The notes under the pieces: generated by a model | The model's input: only the letters and a program-made list of their open reading frames with translations | Databases searched by the model: none | Told to the model about the DNA's origin: nothing | Position numbers and translations under genes: made by a program | NCBI GenBank assembly: GCA_031359995.1 | Contig: JANMAT010000202.1 | Span: forward strand, 1 to 12,879 | Length of the DNA: 12,879 nt | Reading direction: 5' to 3' | Source of the DNA: JANMAT01 sp031359995 | GTDB taxonomy: Bacteria; Actinomycetota; Acidimicrobiia; Acidimicrobiales; Ilumatobacteraceae | Shown: piece after piece, positions 1 through 7,181 of the stretch | How the letters are laid out: each line of letters starts with the position of its first letter | How positions within the stretch are numbered: the stretch's first letter is position 1

Positions 1-253
1 CGACTCGGCCACGTTCACCAGCGGCGCCTCGGGCACGGCGGTGGCGCTGACCGATGCCGACAACCCGGCCGACGACGTGTTCAACTCGACGGTGTCGGGG
101 GCCGGGCGCGATCCGGCGTCCACGAACACCCTCGGCTTCGACGCCGACACGTTCGCGGTCACCGTGTACGGCGGTGGGCCGCTCTCGTTGGAGGTCTCCT
201 CGCCGAGCGATGCGATCCGGCTCGGGGTGATCACACTGTCGGTGCCGGTCTGA
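1..253 (+). CDS. 3' end of a secreted or surface protein (partial)
   Basis: The reading frame is open from the left edge to the TGA at 251-253, giving about 83 residues of C-terminus; the start lies outside the window. The visible part is rich in Gly, Ser, Thr, Ala and Asp, with beta-type spacing, and contains the segment NTLGFDADTFAV. From memory, similar wording (NQLGFDAD...) occurs in the C-terminal domains of extracellular actinobacterial proteins with DUF11-like or isopeptide-type repeats, so an exported protein is likely. No membrane anchor, sortase motif or basic tail is visible at the C-terminus, which argues for release or for attachment through an upstream domain. The family assignment is an inference. 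That this is the end of a coding region is well supported by codon use, and glnD follows after 54 bp. Confidence 0.65.
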   Translation, partial: DSATFTSGASGTAVALTDADNPADDVFNSTVSGAGRDPASTNTLGFDADTFAVTVYGGGPLSLEVSSPSDAIRLGVITLSVPV

Positions 254-254
254 T

Positions 255-287
255 CCGGGCCCGCCTGATCCGAGCATGCCGGCCCGG
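255..287 (+). terminator. Weak hairpin after the first gene
   Basis: CCGGGCC (255-261) is complementary to GGCCCGG (281-287) across a 19-nt loop, just after the stop at 253. There is no T-run and the loop is long, so this is only a possible transcription barrier between the surface-protein gene and glnD. Confidence 0.2.
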
Positions 288-294
288 CGCTCGG

Positions 295-300
295 TAGCGT
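295..300 (+). promoter_or_regulatory. -10 hexamer TAGCGT of glnD
   Basis: TAGCGT ends exactly 7 nt before the ATG at 308, and no Shine-Dalgarno sequence is present. Transcription would then start at or next to the A of the ATG, giving a leaderless mRNA. The surrounding CGGTAGCGTCG is repeated exactly before the Rieske gene at 9661-9670. Confidence 0.55.
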
Positions 301-307
301 CGGTCCG

Positions 308-2635
308 ATGGCCTTTGCCGCTCGGGAGCAGTTGCTCGACGACCCCACCTGCACGGGCGCCGACCTGTGCCGTCGCCTCACCGCCGCCACCGACGCGTGG
401 CTGCAGTCGTTGTTCGCCGACGCGCTGGCCCAGGCGGGCGCGCCGGACGGCAAGGTCGCCCTCGTGGCCGTGGGTGGCTACGGGCGCGGTGAGCTGGCAC
501 CGTGGAGCGACCTCGACGTGCTGCTCCTGCACGACGTGCGCAAGGGCGTCAACGACCTGGCCCAGGCCCTCTGGTACCCGATCTGGGACACGAAGCTGAA
601 GCTCGGCCACGCGGTGCGCACCACCAAGGAGGCGATCCGCCTCGCCGCCGAGGATCTCGACACGGCCACCTCGTTCCTCGAGGTGCGCCACCTGGCCGGC
701 GACGAGTCGCTCACGATCGGGCTGGCCGCCGATGCGCTCAAGCAGTGGCGCAAGAAGAGCGGCACCTGGCTCGACCACCTGGGCGCGGCCGTCGGCCGGC
801 GCCAGGCCGCGTCGGGCGAGGTGGCGTTCCTGCTGGAGCCGAACCTGAAAGAGGGGCGCGGCGGCCTGCGCGACGTGCACGCCCTGGCCTGGGCGGTGGC
901 GGCCCAGCCCGATCTGGTGGGCACCGCCCTTCTCGACGGCGACCAGGCCGAGCTGGCCCGGTGCTACCAGGCGCTGCTGGGGGTACGGGTCGAGTTGCAC
1001 CGCCTCGCCGGGCGGCCCACCGAGCTGCTCACCCTGGCCGATCAGGACACCATCGCCGAGCGCGTGGGCCTGCCCGACGCCGACGAGCTCATGGGCGTCG
1101 TCGCGTCGGCGGCGCGGACCATCTCGTGGATCAGCGACGAAGCGTGGTTCCGGGTGCGGTCGCGCACCGAGCGCGCCCCGGCGGTGCGCGAGGCGCGGGT
1201 GTCGAGCGGTGTCGCCCTGGTCGACGGCCAGGTGCATCTGGCCGACGGCGCCCAGCCGGCCGATGACCCCACGCTGCTGTTGCGCGTGGCCACGGCGGCG
1301 GCCCGCCACCGCACGCTCATCGACCGGGTCACGCTCGACCGCCTGGCCGCCGAGACGGGCCGTTGGCCCGAGCCGTGGCCCGCCGGCGCGTCCGACGACC
1401 TGGTGGCCCTGCTGCTCGAAGGGCACGACGCCATCGCCGCGCTGGAAGCGCTCGACCAGCGCGACCTCATCACCCGCCTGTTGCCCGAGTGGGCGCCGAA
1501 CCGGGCCCGCCCCCAGCGCAACGCCTACCACCGCTTCACCGTCGACCGGCACCTGTGGGAGGCGGCGGCCAACGCGGCCGACCTGGCCGACCGGGTCACC
1601 CGGCCCGACCTGCTGGTGCTGGGCGCGCTCCTGCACGACATCGGCAAGGGCTACCCGGGCGACCACACCGATGCCGGCATCGACCTGGTTCACCGCATCG
1701 GGCCGCGCATGGGCTTCGACGCTCGCGACACGCACGTCCTCGAACAGATGGTGCGTCACCACCTGCTGTTGCCCGAGGTGGCGACGCGGCGCGACCTGAG
1801 TGACGACGCCACCATACGGGCGGTGGCCGACGCGGTGGAGGACGCGCTCACGCTCGAGCTCCTCGCCGTGCTCACCGAGGCCGACTCCAAGGCCACGGGC
1901 TCATCGGCGTGGAGCCCGTGGAAGGCCGAGCTGGTGGCCGAGCTCGTCGACAAGACCGACAAGGTGCTCGGCGGTCACGACGCCGAGTCGGTGGCCGGCT
2001 CGTGGCGGCTGTTCCCCTCGGAGGAGGTCCTGGCCCTCATGGCCGAAGGCCGAGAGGTGGTGCTCACCGCCACCGACATGGTCACCGTCGTGGCCGCCGA
2101 CCGCCCCGGTCTGCTGTCGCGGGTCGCCGGCGTGCTCAGCCTGCACGGCCTCGATGTGCTCGGTGCCCAGGCCCACTCCGACGACCCCGCCTCGGGTGGC
2201 CCACCCATGGCGGCCAACGAGTTCCGGGTGCTGCCGCCGGCCAACCGGGTCATCGAGTGGGAGCGCGTCACCGACGATCTGCGCCGCGCCCTCGACGGCC
2301 AGCTCGCCATCGAGGCCCGCATCGCCGAGCGCGCCCGCACGTACCGTCGCCGCAAGCCGCAGTCGGCCACGCCGGCCCAGACCTACGTGCGCGTCGACAA
2401 CGACGCGTCGTCGAACGCGACGGTGGTCGAGGTGAGGGCGTCCAACGCGGTCGGCGTGCTCTACCGCATCACCAAGGCCCTCGCCGAGGTGGGCCTCGAC
2501 ATCCGTCACGCCAAGGTGGCCACGCTGGGCCACGAGGTCGTCGACACGTTCTACGTGCGCACCTCGGGGGGCAAGGTGGTCGACCCGTTCCATCTGCGCG
2601 AGGTCGAAAAGGCGCTCCTGCACGCCGTGTCCTAG
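308..2635 (+). CDS. glnD: GlnD, bifunctional PII nucleotidylyltransferase / removing enzyme
   Basis: This 775-aa protein is the glutamine sensor that modifies the PII signal protein when nitrogen is scarce and removes the modification when glutamine is abundant. All expected domains are visible. The nucleotidyltransferase motif GGYGRGEL (about residues 56-63) is followed by S67-D68-L69-D70, the metal-binding aspartates. Next comes the GLRDVHAL helix typical of the family (about 185). The HD hydrolase domain carries L-L-H443-D444-I-G-K. Two ACT domains follow, at about 590-665 (DRPGLLSRVAGVL) and 703-775 (ASNAVGVLYRITKAL). It is shorter than E. coli GlnD (890 aa) but intact. In several Actinobacteria (Corynebacterium, Streptomyces) GlnD adenylylates rather than uridylylates GlnK; the sequence does not decide which applies. 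No amtB or glnK is adjacent, unlike the common actinobacterial amtB-glnK-glnD order, and the gene appears to have its own promoter. Confidence 0.95.
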   Translation: MAFAAREQLLDDPTCTGADLCRRLTAATDAWLQSLFADALAQAGAPDGKVALVAVGGYGRGELAPWSDLDVLLLHDVRKGVNDLAQALWYPIWDTKLKLGHAVRTTKEAIRLAAEDLDTATSFLEVRHLAGDESLTIGLAADALKQWRKKSGTWLDHLGAAVGRRQAASGEVAFLLEPNLKEGRGGLRDVHALAWAVAAQPDLVGTALLDGDQAELARCYQALLGVRVELHRLAGRPTELLTLADQDTIAERVGLPDADELMGVVASAARTISWISDEAWFRVRSRTERAPAVREARVSSGVALVDGQVHLADGAQPADDPTLLLRVATAAARHRTLIDRVTLDRLAAETGRWPEPWPAGASDDLVALLLEGHDAIAALEALDQRDLITRLLPEWAPNRARPQRNAYHRFTVDRHLWEAAANAADLADRVTRPDLLVLGALLHDIGKGYPGDHTDAGIDLVHRIGPRMGFDARDTHVLEQMVRHHLLLPEVATRRDLSDDATIRAVADAVEDALTLELLAVLTEADSKATGSSAWSPWKAELVAELVDKTDKVLGGHDAESVAGSWRLFPSEEVLALMAEGREVVLTATDMVTVVAADRPGLLSRVAGVLSLHGLDVLGAQAHSDDPASGGPPMAANEFRVLPPANRVIEWERVTDDLRRALDGQLAIEARIAERARTYRRRKPQSATPAQTYVRVDNDASSNATVVEVRASNAVGVLYRITKALAEVGLDIRHAKVATLGHEVVDTFYVRTSGGKVVDPFHLREVEKALLHAVS

Positions 2636-2664
2636 GGCCAGCGGGGGCTCCCGGCCACCAGGTT

Positions 2665-2670
2665 GGAGAG
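2665..2670 (+). promoter_or_regulatory. GGAGAG directly before the GTG at 2671
   Basis: A purine-rich GGAGAG abuts the chosen GTG start. The spacing is shorter than is usual for a ribosome binding site. The start is chosen mainly because it gives a complete signal peptide; an in-frame GTG at 2719 would remove the basic N-region. Confidence 0.3.
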
Positions 2671-4986
2671 GTGGCCCCCCGTCTCCCGATCCGATCGACG
2701 CGCCGCGCGCTGGCGGGCGTGCTCGCCCTGGCCGCGTCGATCGCCGTCACATCGTCGCCGGCCCACGCCGAGGGCGCGCCCATCGATGGCTTCGGCACCG
2801 ATGGTGTGGTGCTGCTGCCCAACAGCGCGATCGTGCCCGGCGGTCAGCGGTTGGAGCGTGTGTCGGCCTTCGTCGACGCCGCCGGCCGCATCGTGGTCGG
2901 CGCCGCGGTGGTGGACGGTTCGTCGCAGCCCGTGGGTGGCGTGGTGCTGCGGCTGCTGGCCGAGGGTGGCCTCGACAGTTCGTTCGGTTCGGGCGGCATC
3001 GTGCACCTGCCCGGCCAGGTGCGAGCGGTCGCCGAGCTGCTCGACGGCCGCCTGATGGCCGCCGGTGAGGACAGCTGGTGGCGCCTCGGCGACGGCGGTG
3101 CCCTCGACGCCACGTTCACCCCGCCGGGCCTCACCGACGAGCTGTGGGCCATGGCCGATGGTCGCCTGCTCGACGTCAGCGACCTCGGGGTCTCGCTCGT
3201 GGACGGCGATGCCCGCCCGTCGCCGGGTCTCGTGGCCAGCCCGCCCGCGGTCGCCGGTGCCCTGGGCGACGTGACCCCGATGCACGCGGCGATCGACATG
3301 AGCGGTCGCATCCACCTCGGTTACACGCGCCTGCCCGCCGGCGACGGCGACTGGACGTGCCACGTGGAGACGTTCGACCAGCAGGGCAACGCGCTCGGCG
3401 GTGAGCTGACGCTGGCCTTCACCCAGCCGGTGATCGGCGCCTGCGACATGGCGTGGGCACCGGATGGTTCGTTCCACGCGACCCGTGGTCTCAGCGGCGC
3501 GACCGGCTTCGAGCAGCTCGACGTGGACGCGGCCGGCACGACCCTGCGCCACACGACGCTGTCACCCGGCGCCGGCGCGCCGGCGGTGGACGGCTCCGGT
3601 CGCCTGCTGCTGCCCGAGACCGAACCGTTGACCGGCCTGGCCAGCATCCGCCGCTTCGCCCTCGACGGCGCGCCCGACGCCGGCTTCGGCGCCGCCGGCG
3701 TGGTGTCGCTGGCCGGCGGTGGCGCCATGACCATCACCGTGGCGCCCCAGCCGAGCGGTGGCATCCTCGGCTACGGCGTCACGCCCACCGGCATCGCGCT
3801 GGCCCAGCTGGCGTCGCTCACGGGCGTGGCTGCCGAGCCACCGCTGGTGCCGACCGGTCGATTCGTGCCGTTGAGCCCCACGCGCCTGCTCGACACCCGC
3901 ACGGGGCTCGGCGCGGCGCCGGCCAAGCTCGGGCCGGGCGGCACCGTGCGCCTGCCCGTGGCCGGCCGGGCCGGCATCCCCGCGTCGGGCATCGCCGCGG
4001 TGGCCTTGAACGTGACCGCCACCGAGGCCGACGGGCCGGGCTACGTGACGGTGTGGCCCACCGGTTCACCGCTGCCGATCGTGTCGAACCTGAACCTGGA
4101 ACGGCGGGCCCAGACGGTGGCCAACTTCGTGATCGCCCCGGTGGGCGGGGACGGATCGGTGTCGCTCTACACCCAGAACGGGGCCCACCTGATCGCCGAC
4201 GTGGCCGGCTGGTTCGAGGTGGTCACGTCGTCGACGTCGGGCCGGTTCGTGCCGGCACCGACGCCCACGCGTCTGCTCGACACCCGCGACGGCACGGGCG
4301 CCCCCGCGACCAAGCCGGGACGCGGCGGCATCGTCGAGCTGCAGGTGACCGGCGCGGCGCCGGTGCCGGCCAGCGGCGTGAGCGCCGTCGTGCTGAACGT
4401 GACCGCGGTCGACGCCACCGCGCCGGGGTACGTGACCGTGTGGCCGTCGGGCCAGTCGCTGCCGACGGCGTCGAACCTGAACCTGGCGGCGGGTGACGTG
4501 CGGGCGAACCTGGTGATCGTGCCGGTCGGTGCCGGTGGCCGCGTGTCGCTCTACACGCAGAACGGCGCCCACTTGCTGGCCGACGTGGCCGGTTGGTTCA
4601 CCGACGCCACCGCCGCCGACGGCGTCGACGGGCTGTTCGTGCCCATCCCGCCCCGGCGCGTGCTCGACACCCGCGCCGTGCCCGGCCGCCTGCTCGCCGG
4701 CGGCGAGGCCATCGCCCGCCTCGTCGGCAGCACCGACGTGGTGCCACCCGGACTGGCCGGTGCCGTGGTCGCCAACCTGACCGCCACCGAGGCCGGCGGC
4801 GCCGGTTTCGTGACGGCGTGGCCGGCCGACGTGGACCGGCCGCTGGCATCGAACCTGAACCTGATGGCGGCCGGTCAGACGGTGGCGAACCTGGCCATCG
4901 TGGGCCTGGGCGCCGACACCGCCGGGCTTTACACCCACGGGCGCACCCACCTGATCATGGACGTCGCCGGCTGGTTCGTGCTGTAG
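2671..4986 (+). CDS. Secreted protein with delta-60 repeats and three LLDTR...DVAGWF repeats
   Basis: The 771-aa product begins with a Sec signal peptide: basic residues (R-L-P-I-R-S-T-R-R), a hydrophobic Ala/Leu/Val core, and a likely cleavage after A-H-A at about residue 33. Residues about 35-390 contain at least four delta-60-type segments of the form D-x-x-F-G-x-x-G-V/I (DGFGTDGVVLLP, LDSSFGSGGIVHLPG, LDATFTPPG, PDAGFGAAGVVSL), which are thought to form beta-propeller-like blades. Residues 398-515, 526-643 and 656-769 are three tandem repeats, each starting F-V-P and ending D-V-A-G-W-F. They share LLDTR or VLDTR, N-V/L-T-A, S-N-L-N-L and L-Y-T, and are common in exported actinobacterial proteins. 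No sortase or transmembrane anchor is visible. The function is unknown; a cell-surface or matrix role is inferred. The gene lies 35 bp after glnD, and read-through is possible. Confidence 0.85.
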   Translation: MAPRLPIRSTRRALAGVLALAASIAVTSSPAHAEGAPIDGFGTDGVVLLPNSAIVPGGQRLERVSAFVDAAGRIVVGAAVVDGSSQPVGGVVLRLLAEGGLDSSFGSGGIVHLPGQVRAVAELLDGRLMAAGEDSWWRLGDGGALDATFTPPGLTDELWAMADGRLLDVSDLGVSLVDGDARPSPGLVASPPAVAGALGDVTPMHAAIDMSGRIHLGYTRLPAGDGDWTCHVETFDQQGNALGGELTLAFTQPVIGACDMAWAPDGSFHATRGLSGATGFEQLDVDAAGTTLRHTTLSPGAGAPAVDGSGRLLLPETEPLTGLASIRRFALDGAPDAGFGAAGVVSLAGGGAMTITVAPQPSGGILGYGVTPTGIALAQLASLTGVAAEPPLVPTGRFVPLSPTRLLDTRTGLGAAPAKLGPGGTVRLPVAGRAGIPASGIAAVALNVTATEADGPGYVTVWPTGSPLPIVSNLNLERRAQTVANFVIAPVGGDGSVSLYTQNGAHLIADVAGWFEVVTSSTSGRFVPAPTPTRLLDTRDGTGAPATKPGRGGIVELQVTGAAPVPASGVSAVVLNVTAVDATAPGYVTVWPSGQSLPTASNLNLAAGDVRANLVIVPVGAGGRVSLYTQNGAHLLADVAGWFTDATAADGVDGLFVPIPPRRVLDTRAVPGRLLAGGEAIARLVGSTDVVPPGLAGAVVANLTATEAGGAGFVTAWPADVDRPLASNLNLMAAGQTVANLAIVGLGADTAGLYTHGRTHLIMDVAGWFVL
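3862..4215 (+). repeat. LLDTR repeat 1 (118 codons)
   Basis: First of three in-gene repeats, residues 398-515 of the secreted protein. It runs from F-V-P-L-S through R-L-L-D-T-R, A-L-N-V-T-A-T-E, Y-V-T-V-W-P and S-N-L-N-L to D-V-A-G-W-F. Confidence 0.85.
4246..4599 (+). repeat. LLDTR repeat 2 (118 codons)
   Basis: Second repeat, residues 526-643, the same length as repeat 1 and its closest relative, sharing VSLYTQNGAHL and DVAGWF. The linker from repeat 1 is ten residues, rich in Ser/Thr. Confidence 0.85.
4636..4977 (+). repeat. LLDTR repeat 3 (114 codons)
   Basis: Third repeat, residues 656-769, slightly shorter and more diverged (V-L-D-T-R, V-T-A-W-P, L-Y-T-H-G-R-T-H). The protein ends two residues after its W-F, so this repeat forms the exact C-terminus. 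Confidence 0.8.
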
Positions 4987-5027
4987 GGCGCGTCCGCCCG
5001 GAGGGGTGCCGTCACCGGTGGCACGGG

Positions 5028-5033
5028 TAAACT
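5028..5033 (+). promoter_or_regulatory. -10 hexamer TAAACT of the NUDIX gene
   Basis: TAAACT lies 7 nt before the GTG at 5041, the spacing expected if transcription begins at the start codon. No Shine-Dalgarno sequence precedes the GTG. Confidence 0.55.
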
Positions 5034-5040
5034 CTGGCGC

Positions 5041-5760
5041 GTGAGCGACCCCGCATCCCCGGCCGATTTCACGCGCGACCTCGTCCGGTGGTCCGAGACG
5101 CTGGCGGCCATCGCCCGCACCGGTCTCGGCTTCACCGAGAGCCTGTACGAGCGCGAGCGCTACGAAGAGGTGCTGCACGTGGCCGGCGACATCAAGGCCG
5201 CCGCCGACGAGGCCCTCGAGGTGCGGCGCGAGCAGGACCACTTCGTGCAGGAGTGGCTCGACTCGGTGGGCGAGGGCGTGCCCGGCTACGTGACGCCCAA
5301 GGTCGCCGTCGGCGCCATCGTCGGCAACGACAAGGGCGAGATCCTGCTCGTGCACCGGCCCGAGTCGCGCGTCTGGCTCTACCCCACGGGATGGGCCGAC
5401 GTCGGCTACTCGCCGGCCGAGGTGGCCGTGAAGGAGGTCGCCGAGGAGACGGGCATCCTGTGCGAGGTCGAGCGCCTCATCTCGGTGGTCGACGGCCAGC
5501 GCATGGGCTTCACCCGCTTCGGCATGTACATGCTCGTGTTCCACTGCAAGGCGGTGGGCGGAGAGCTGAAGGGGCACCCGCTCGAGACGCTCGACGTCGG
5601 CTGGTTCGCCGAGGACGCCCTGCCCACCCCCACGGCCGGGTTCAGCTGGTGGGGTCCGTCGGCCATGGCGGCGATCCGCGGTGAGGACCTGACGGTGTCG
5701 TTCGACCCGCCCCGGCCCGACGTGTGGCGCCGCGCCGTCGACGACACCTCCGGCCACTGA
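5041..5760 (+). CDS. NUDIX hydrolase with N-terminal NUDIX_N-type domain
   Basis: The 239-aa protein is predicted to cleave a nucleoside diphosphate linked to another moiety, as ADP-ribose pyrophosphatase-like enzymes do. Residues about 10-75 form a helical region (DLVRWSETLAAIARTGL, SLYERERYEEVLHVAGDI) that resembles the NUDIX_N extension. The catalytic domain follows from about 85. The Nudix box runs from G117 (GWADVGYSPAEVAVKEV) to E135-E136-T-G138-I139. It keeps the E132, E135 and E136 metal-binding glutamates, but has Y123 where the general consensus has Glu and K131 where it has Arg; I believe such changes occur in this subfamily. The GTG start is chosen from the hexamer 7 nt upstream and because it includes the whole N-terminal helix. 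The substrate cannot be read from the sequence. The stop is only 10 bp from the convergent gene at 5771. Confidence 0.88.
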   Translation: MSDPASPADFTRDLVRWSETLAAIARTGLGFTESLYERERYEEVLHVAGDIKAAADEALEVRREQDHFVQEWLDSVGEGVPGYVTPKVAVGAIVGNDKGEILLVHRPESRVWLYPTGWADVGYSPAEVAVKEVAEETGILCEVERLISVVDGQRMGFTRFGMYMLVFHCKAVGGELKGHPLETLDVGWFAEDALPTPTAGFSWWGPSAMAAIRGEDLTVSFDPPRPDVWRRAVDDTSGH

Positions 5761-5770
5761 GCACTGAGCG

Positions 5771-6244
5771 TCAGGGCTCGGCCGCCAACTGGGCCAGCAG
5801 GGCCTCGATGATGCCCACCTTGCCGTCGCTCGCCTCCCACCGGTCACCGATGGTGTCGTGGTCGACGACGCCGAAGGCGTCGGGGGCGATGCCCAGGATC
5901 TCCCGGCACGACGCAGCCAGCGGCGCTGGCTCGACCTCGTCACCGAAGCCGGGGAACGCCTCGAGCCCGTCCCACAGCACCGCGGCGTCGGCCGGCGGCG
6001 GCTCGCCCACTCGCAACGCCCACACCATGCGCTCCCACAGCTCGTAGGGACTGACGCCCTTCGGGCGCGTGTAGGCGGCCACCGGGTGCAGCCGCCACTC
6101 GATGGTCGACTCGGCCGGGCCGTCGTCGCGGAACCACGTGTGGGCGCCGTTCACGTAGGCGTCGGTGGGTTCACCGAGTCTTCCGTCCAGTGCCAGCACG
6201 AGCTCCGTGGAGATCCGCCACACGCAGCTCGCCACGCGCTCCAT
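5771..6244 (-). CDS. Hypothetical protein downstream of the PAC2-family gene
   Basis: A 157-aa protein starting at the ATG at 6244 (M-E-R-V-A-S-C-V-W-R). I do not recognise its family. It appears soluble and rather acidic, rich in Trp, with the segments VNGAHTWFRDDGP and LWDGLEAFPGFGDEVEP and no signal peptide, membrane span or metal-cluster motif. Its start is 11 bp after the PAC2 stop, so the two are probably co-transcribed. The hexamer TAACCT, which begins in the PAC2 stop codon 8 nt before this ATG, may give it an additional promoter. The strand is chosen because this frame gives balanced composition, whereas overlapping frames give only Arg/Ala/Pro-rich translations. A link to PAC2 function is possible but rests on position alone. 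Confidence 0.75.
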   Translation of the reverse strand: MERVASCVWRISTELVLALDGRLGEPTDAYVNGAHTWFRDDGPAESTIEWRLHPVAAYTRPKGVSPYELWERMVWALRVGEPPPADAAVLWDGLEAFPGFGDEVEPAPLAASCREILGIAPDAFGVVDHDTIGDRWEASDGKVGIIEALLAQLAAEP

Positions 6245-6252
6245 GGGGGCCG

Positions 6253-6258
6253 AGGTTA
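6253..6258 (-). promoter_or_regulatory. Possible internal -10 TAACCT overlapping the PAC2 stop codon
   Basis: Reading the minus strand, the TAA stop at 6258-6256 is the first half of TAACCT, which ends 8 nt before the ATG at 6244. The spacing matches the other TANNNT hexamers in the window. Confidence 0.35.
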
Positions 6259-7122
6259 GTTGCCCTGGTCGCGCAGGAAGCGTTCGACCTCTTCGACCAG
6301 GCGCTCGGGGTTCGGTGTGACCGTCTCCGGCTCGTCCTCGTCGTCTTCGGCGCCGGCGTCGTAGGCCTCTTCGAGCTGGCGGACGTAGCCCGACAGGTCG
6401 TCGTCGTCGGCCACGGTCGACGCGACCTCGTGCTCGTAGGCGCTGGACGCGTCTTCCAGGCGGCGGGTGTCGGCGGGGGCGCCGATGAGATCGATCGTGC
6501 GGCGCAGCAGGCCCAGCGCCGCCTTGGGCGACGGGGTGCTCGGCGCGTAGGTGGGCACCGCCGCCCACAACGACACCGCCGAGAGCCCGGCGGTGGAGCA
6601 GGCGTCCTGCAGCACGCCGACGATGCCGGTGGGGCCTTCGTAGCGCGAGCGCTGCAGGTCGAATCGTTCGATGAGGCGCTGATCGGTGGCGGTGCCGATG
6701 ATGTTCACCGGGCGGGAGTGGGGCACGTCGGCCAGCAGGGCACCGAGCGTGACCACCATCTTCACCTCGTGCTCGGTGGCGACGTCGGTGATGAGCGAGC
6801 AGAACGTGCGCCAGCGCAGCTGCGGCTCGGTACCCGACAGCAGCAGCACGTCGCCACCAGGCGTGGACGCGGCGTACAGCTCGTTGGGCGGCCACACGAT
6901 TTGGCGCGTCAGCCCGTCGACCAGGCGCACGTGGGGCCGCGCCGTCTGGAACTCGAAGAACTCCTCGGCGTCGATGGTGGCGACGTGGCTCGCTTTCCAG
7001 GTGTTGACCATCTGTTGCACCGCGAGCGACGCGGCGTCGCCGGCGTCGTTCCAGCCGGTGAAGGCGGCCACGAGGGTGGGCGTGCGCAGTTGTGGCTTGG
7101 CGTGCCACGTGACGAGATCCAT
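6256..7122 (-). CDS. PAC2 family protein (proteasome-assembly-chaperone-like)
   Basis: The 288-aa protein matches the PAC2 fold family by the N-terminal pattern LVAAFTGWNDAGDAASLAVQ (about 17-36), the segment VTLGALLADVPHSRPV, and the GPTGIVGVLQDACSTAGL region. PAC2 proteins resemble eukaryotic proteasome assembly chaperones. In Actinomycetota they occur in proteasome-bearing lineages, but their biochemical role is not well established. The C-terminus carries a very acidic stretch (about 256-264, AEDDEDEPE) before a final helix (LVEEVERFLRDQGN), suggesting a flexible linker and a protein-binding tail. The start is the ATG at 7122, with a TAGCCT hexamer 9 nt upstream. A hairpin at 7147-7178 separates it from the preceding selenoprotein gene, so it probably forms its own unit with the downstream hypothetical gene. 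Confidence 0.88.
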   Translation of the reverse strand: MDLVTWHAKPQLRTPTLVAAFTGWNDAGDAASLAVQQMVNTWKASHVATIDAEEFFEFQTARPHVRLVDGLTRQIVWPPNELYAASTPGGDVLLLSGTEPQLRWRTFCSLITDVATEHEVKMVVTLGALLADVPHSRPVNIIGTATDQRLIERFDLQRSRYEGPTGIVGVLQDACSTAGLSAVSLWAAVPTYAPSTPSPKAALGLLRRTIDLIGAPADTRRLEDASSAYEHEVASTVADDDDLSGYVRQLEEAYDAGAEDDEDEPETVTPNPERLVEEVERFLRDQGN

Positions 7123-7131
7123 CGGTCGCCC

Positions 7132-7137
7132 AGGCTA
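7132..7137 (-). promoter_or_regulatory. -10 hexamer TAGCCT of the PAC2 gene
   Basis: On the minus strand, GCGGTAGCCT is followed by 9 nt and then the ATG at 7122. It lies just beyond the hairpin at 7147-7178, consistent with a new transcription unit. Confidence 0.45.
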
Positions 7138-7146
7138 CCGCTGCGT

Positions 7147-7178
7147 GCCGGTTCGGCCGTAGGCGTGGCCGGACCGGC
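7147..7178 (-). terminator. Hairpin after the selenoprotein gene
   Basis: Two 12-nt arms (7147-7158 and 7167-7178) pair at 11 of 12 positions around an 8-nt loop, beginning 3 bp after the TGA stop at 7182. There is no T-run, as is common for actinobacterial terminator-like hairpins. The position fits the end of the VOC-SCO6745-selenoprotein unit. Confidence 0.5.
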
Positions 7179-7181
7179 TGG

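Noticed and set aside
1909..2670. Upstream extension of the secreted-protein frame into glnD
   Set aside because: The upstream part is Arg/Pro/Gly-rich shadow translation. A proper signal peptide starts at the GTG at 2671.
5755..5768. Tandem duplication CACTGAG-CACTGAG at the NUDIX stop codon
   Set aside because: Two copies of 7 nt are too short to suggest an element, and nothing else marks the site.
4066..5943. Long minus-strand open frame (about 625 codons) opposite the secreted protein and NUDIX genes
   Set aside because: The translation is His/Gly/Arg-rich and low in complexity, mirrors the repeats on the other strand, and spans three well-supported genes. It is a GC-rich shadow frame.
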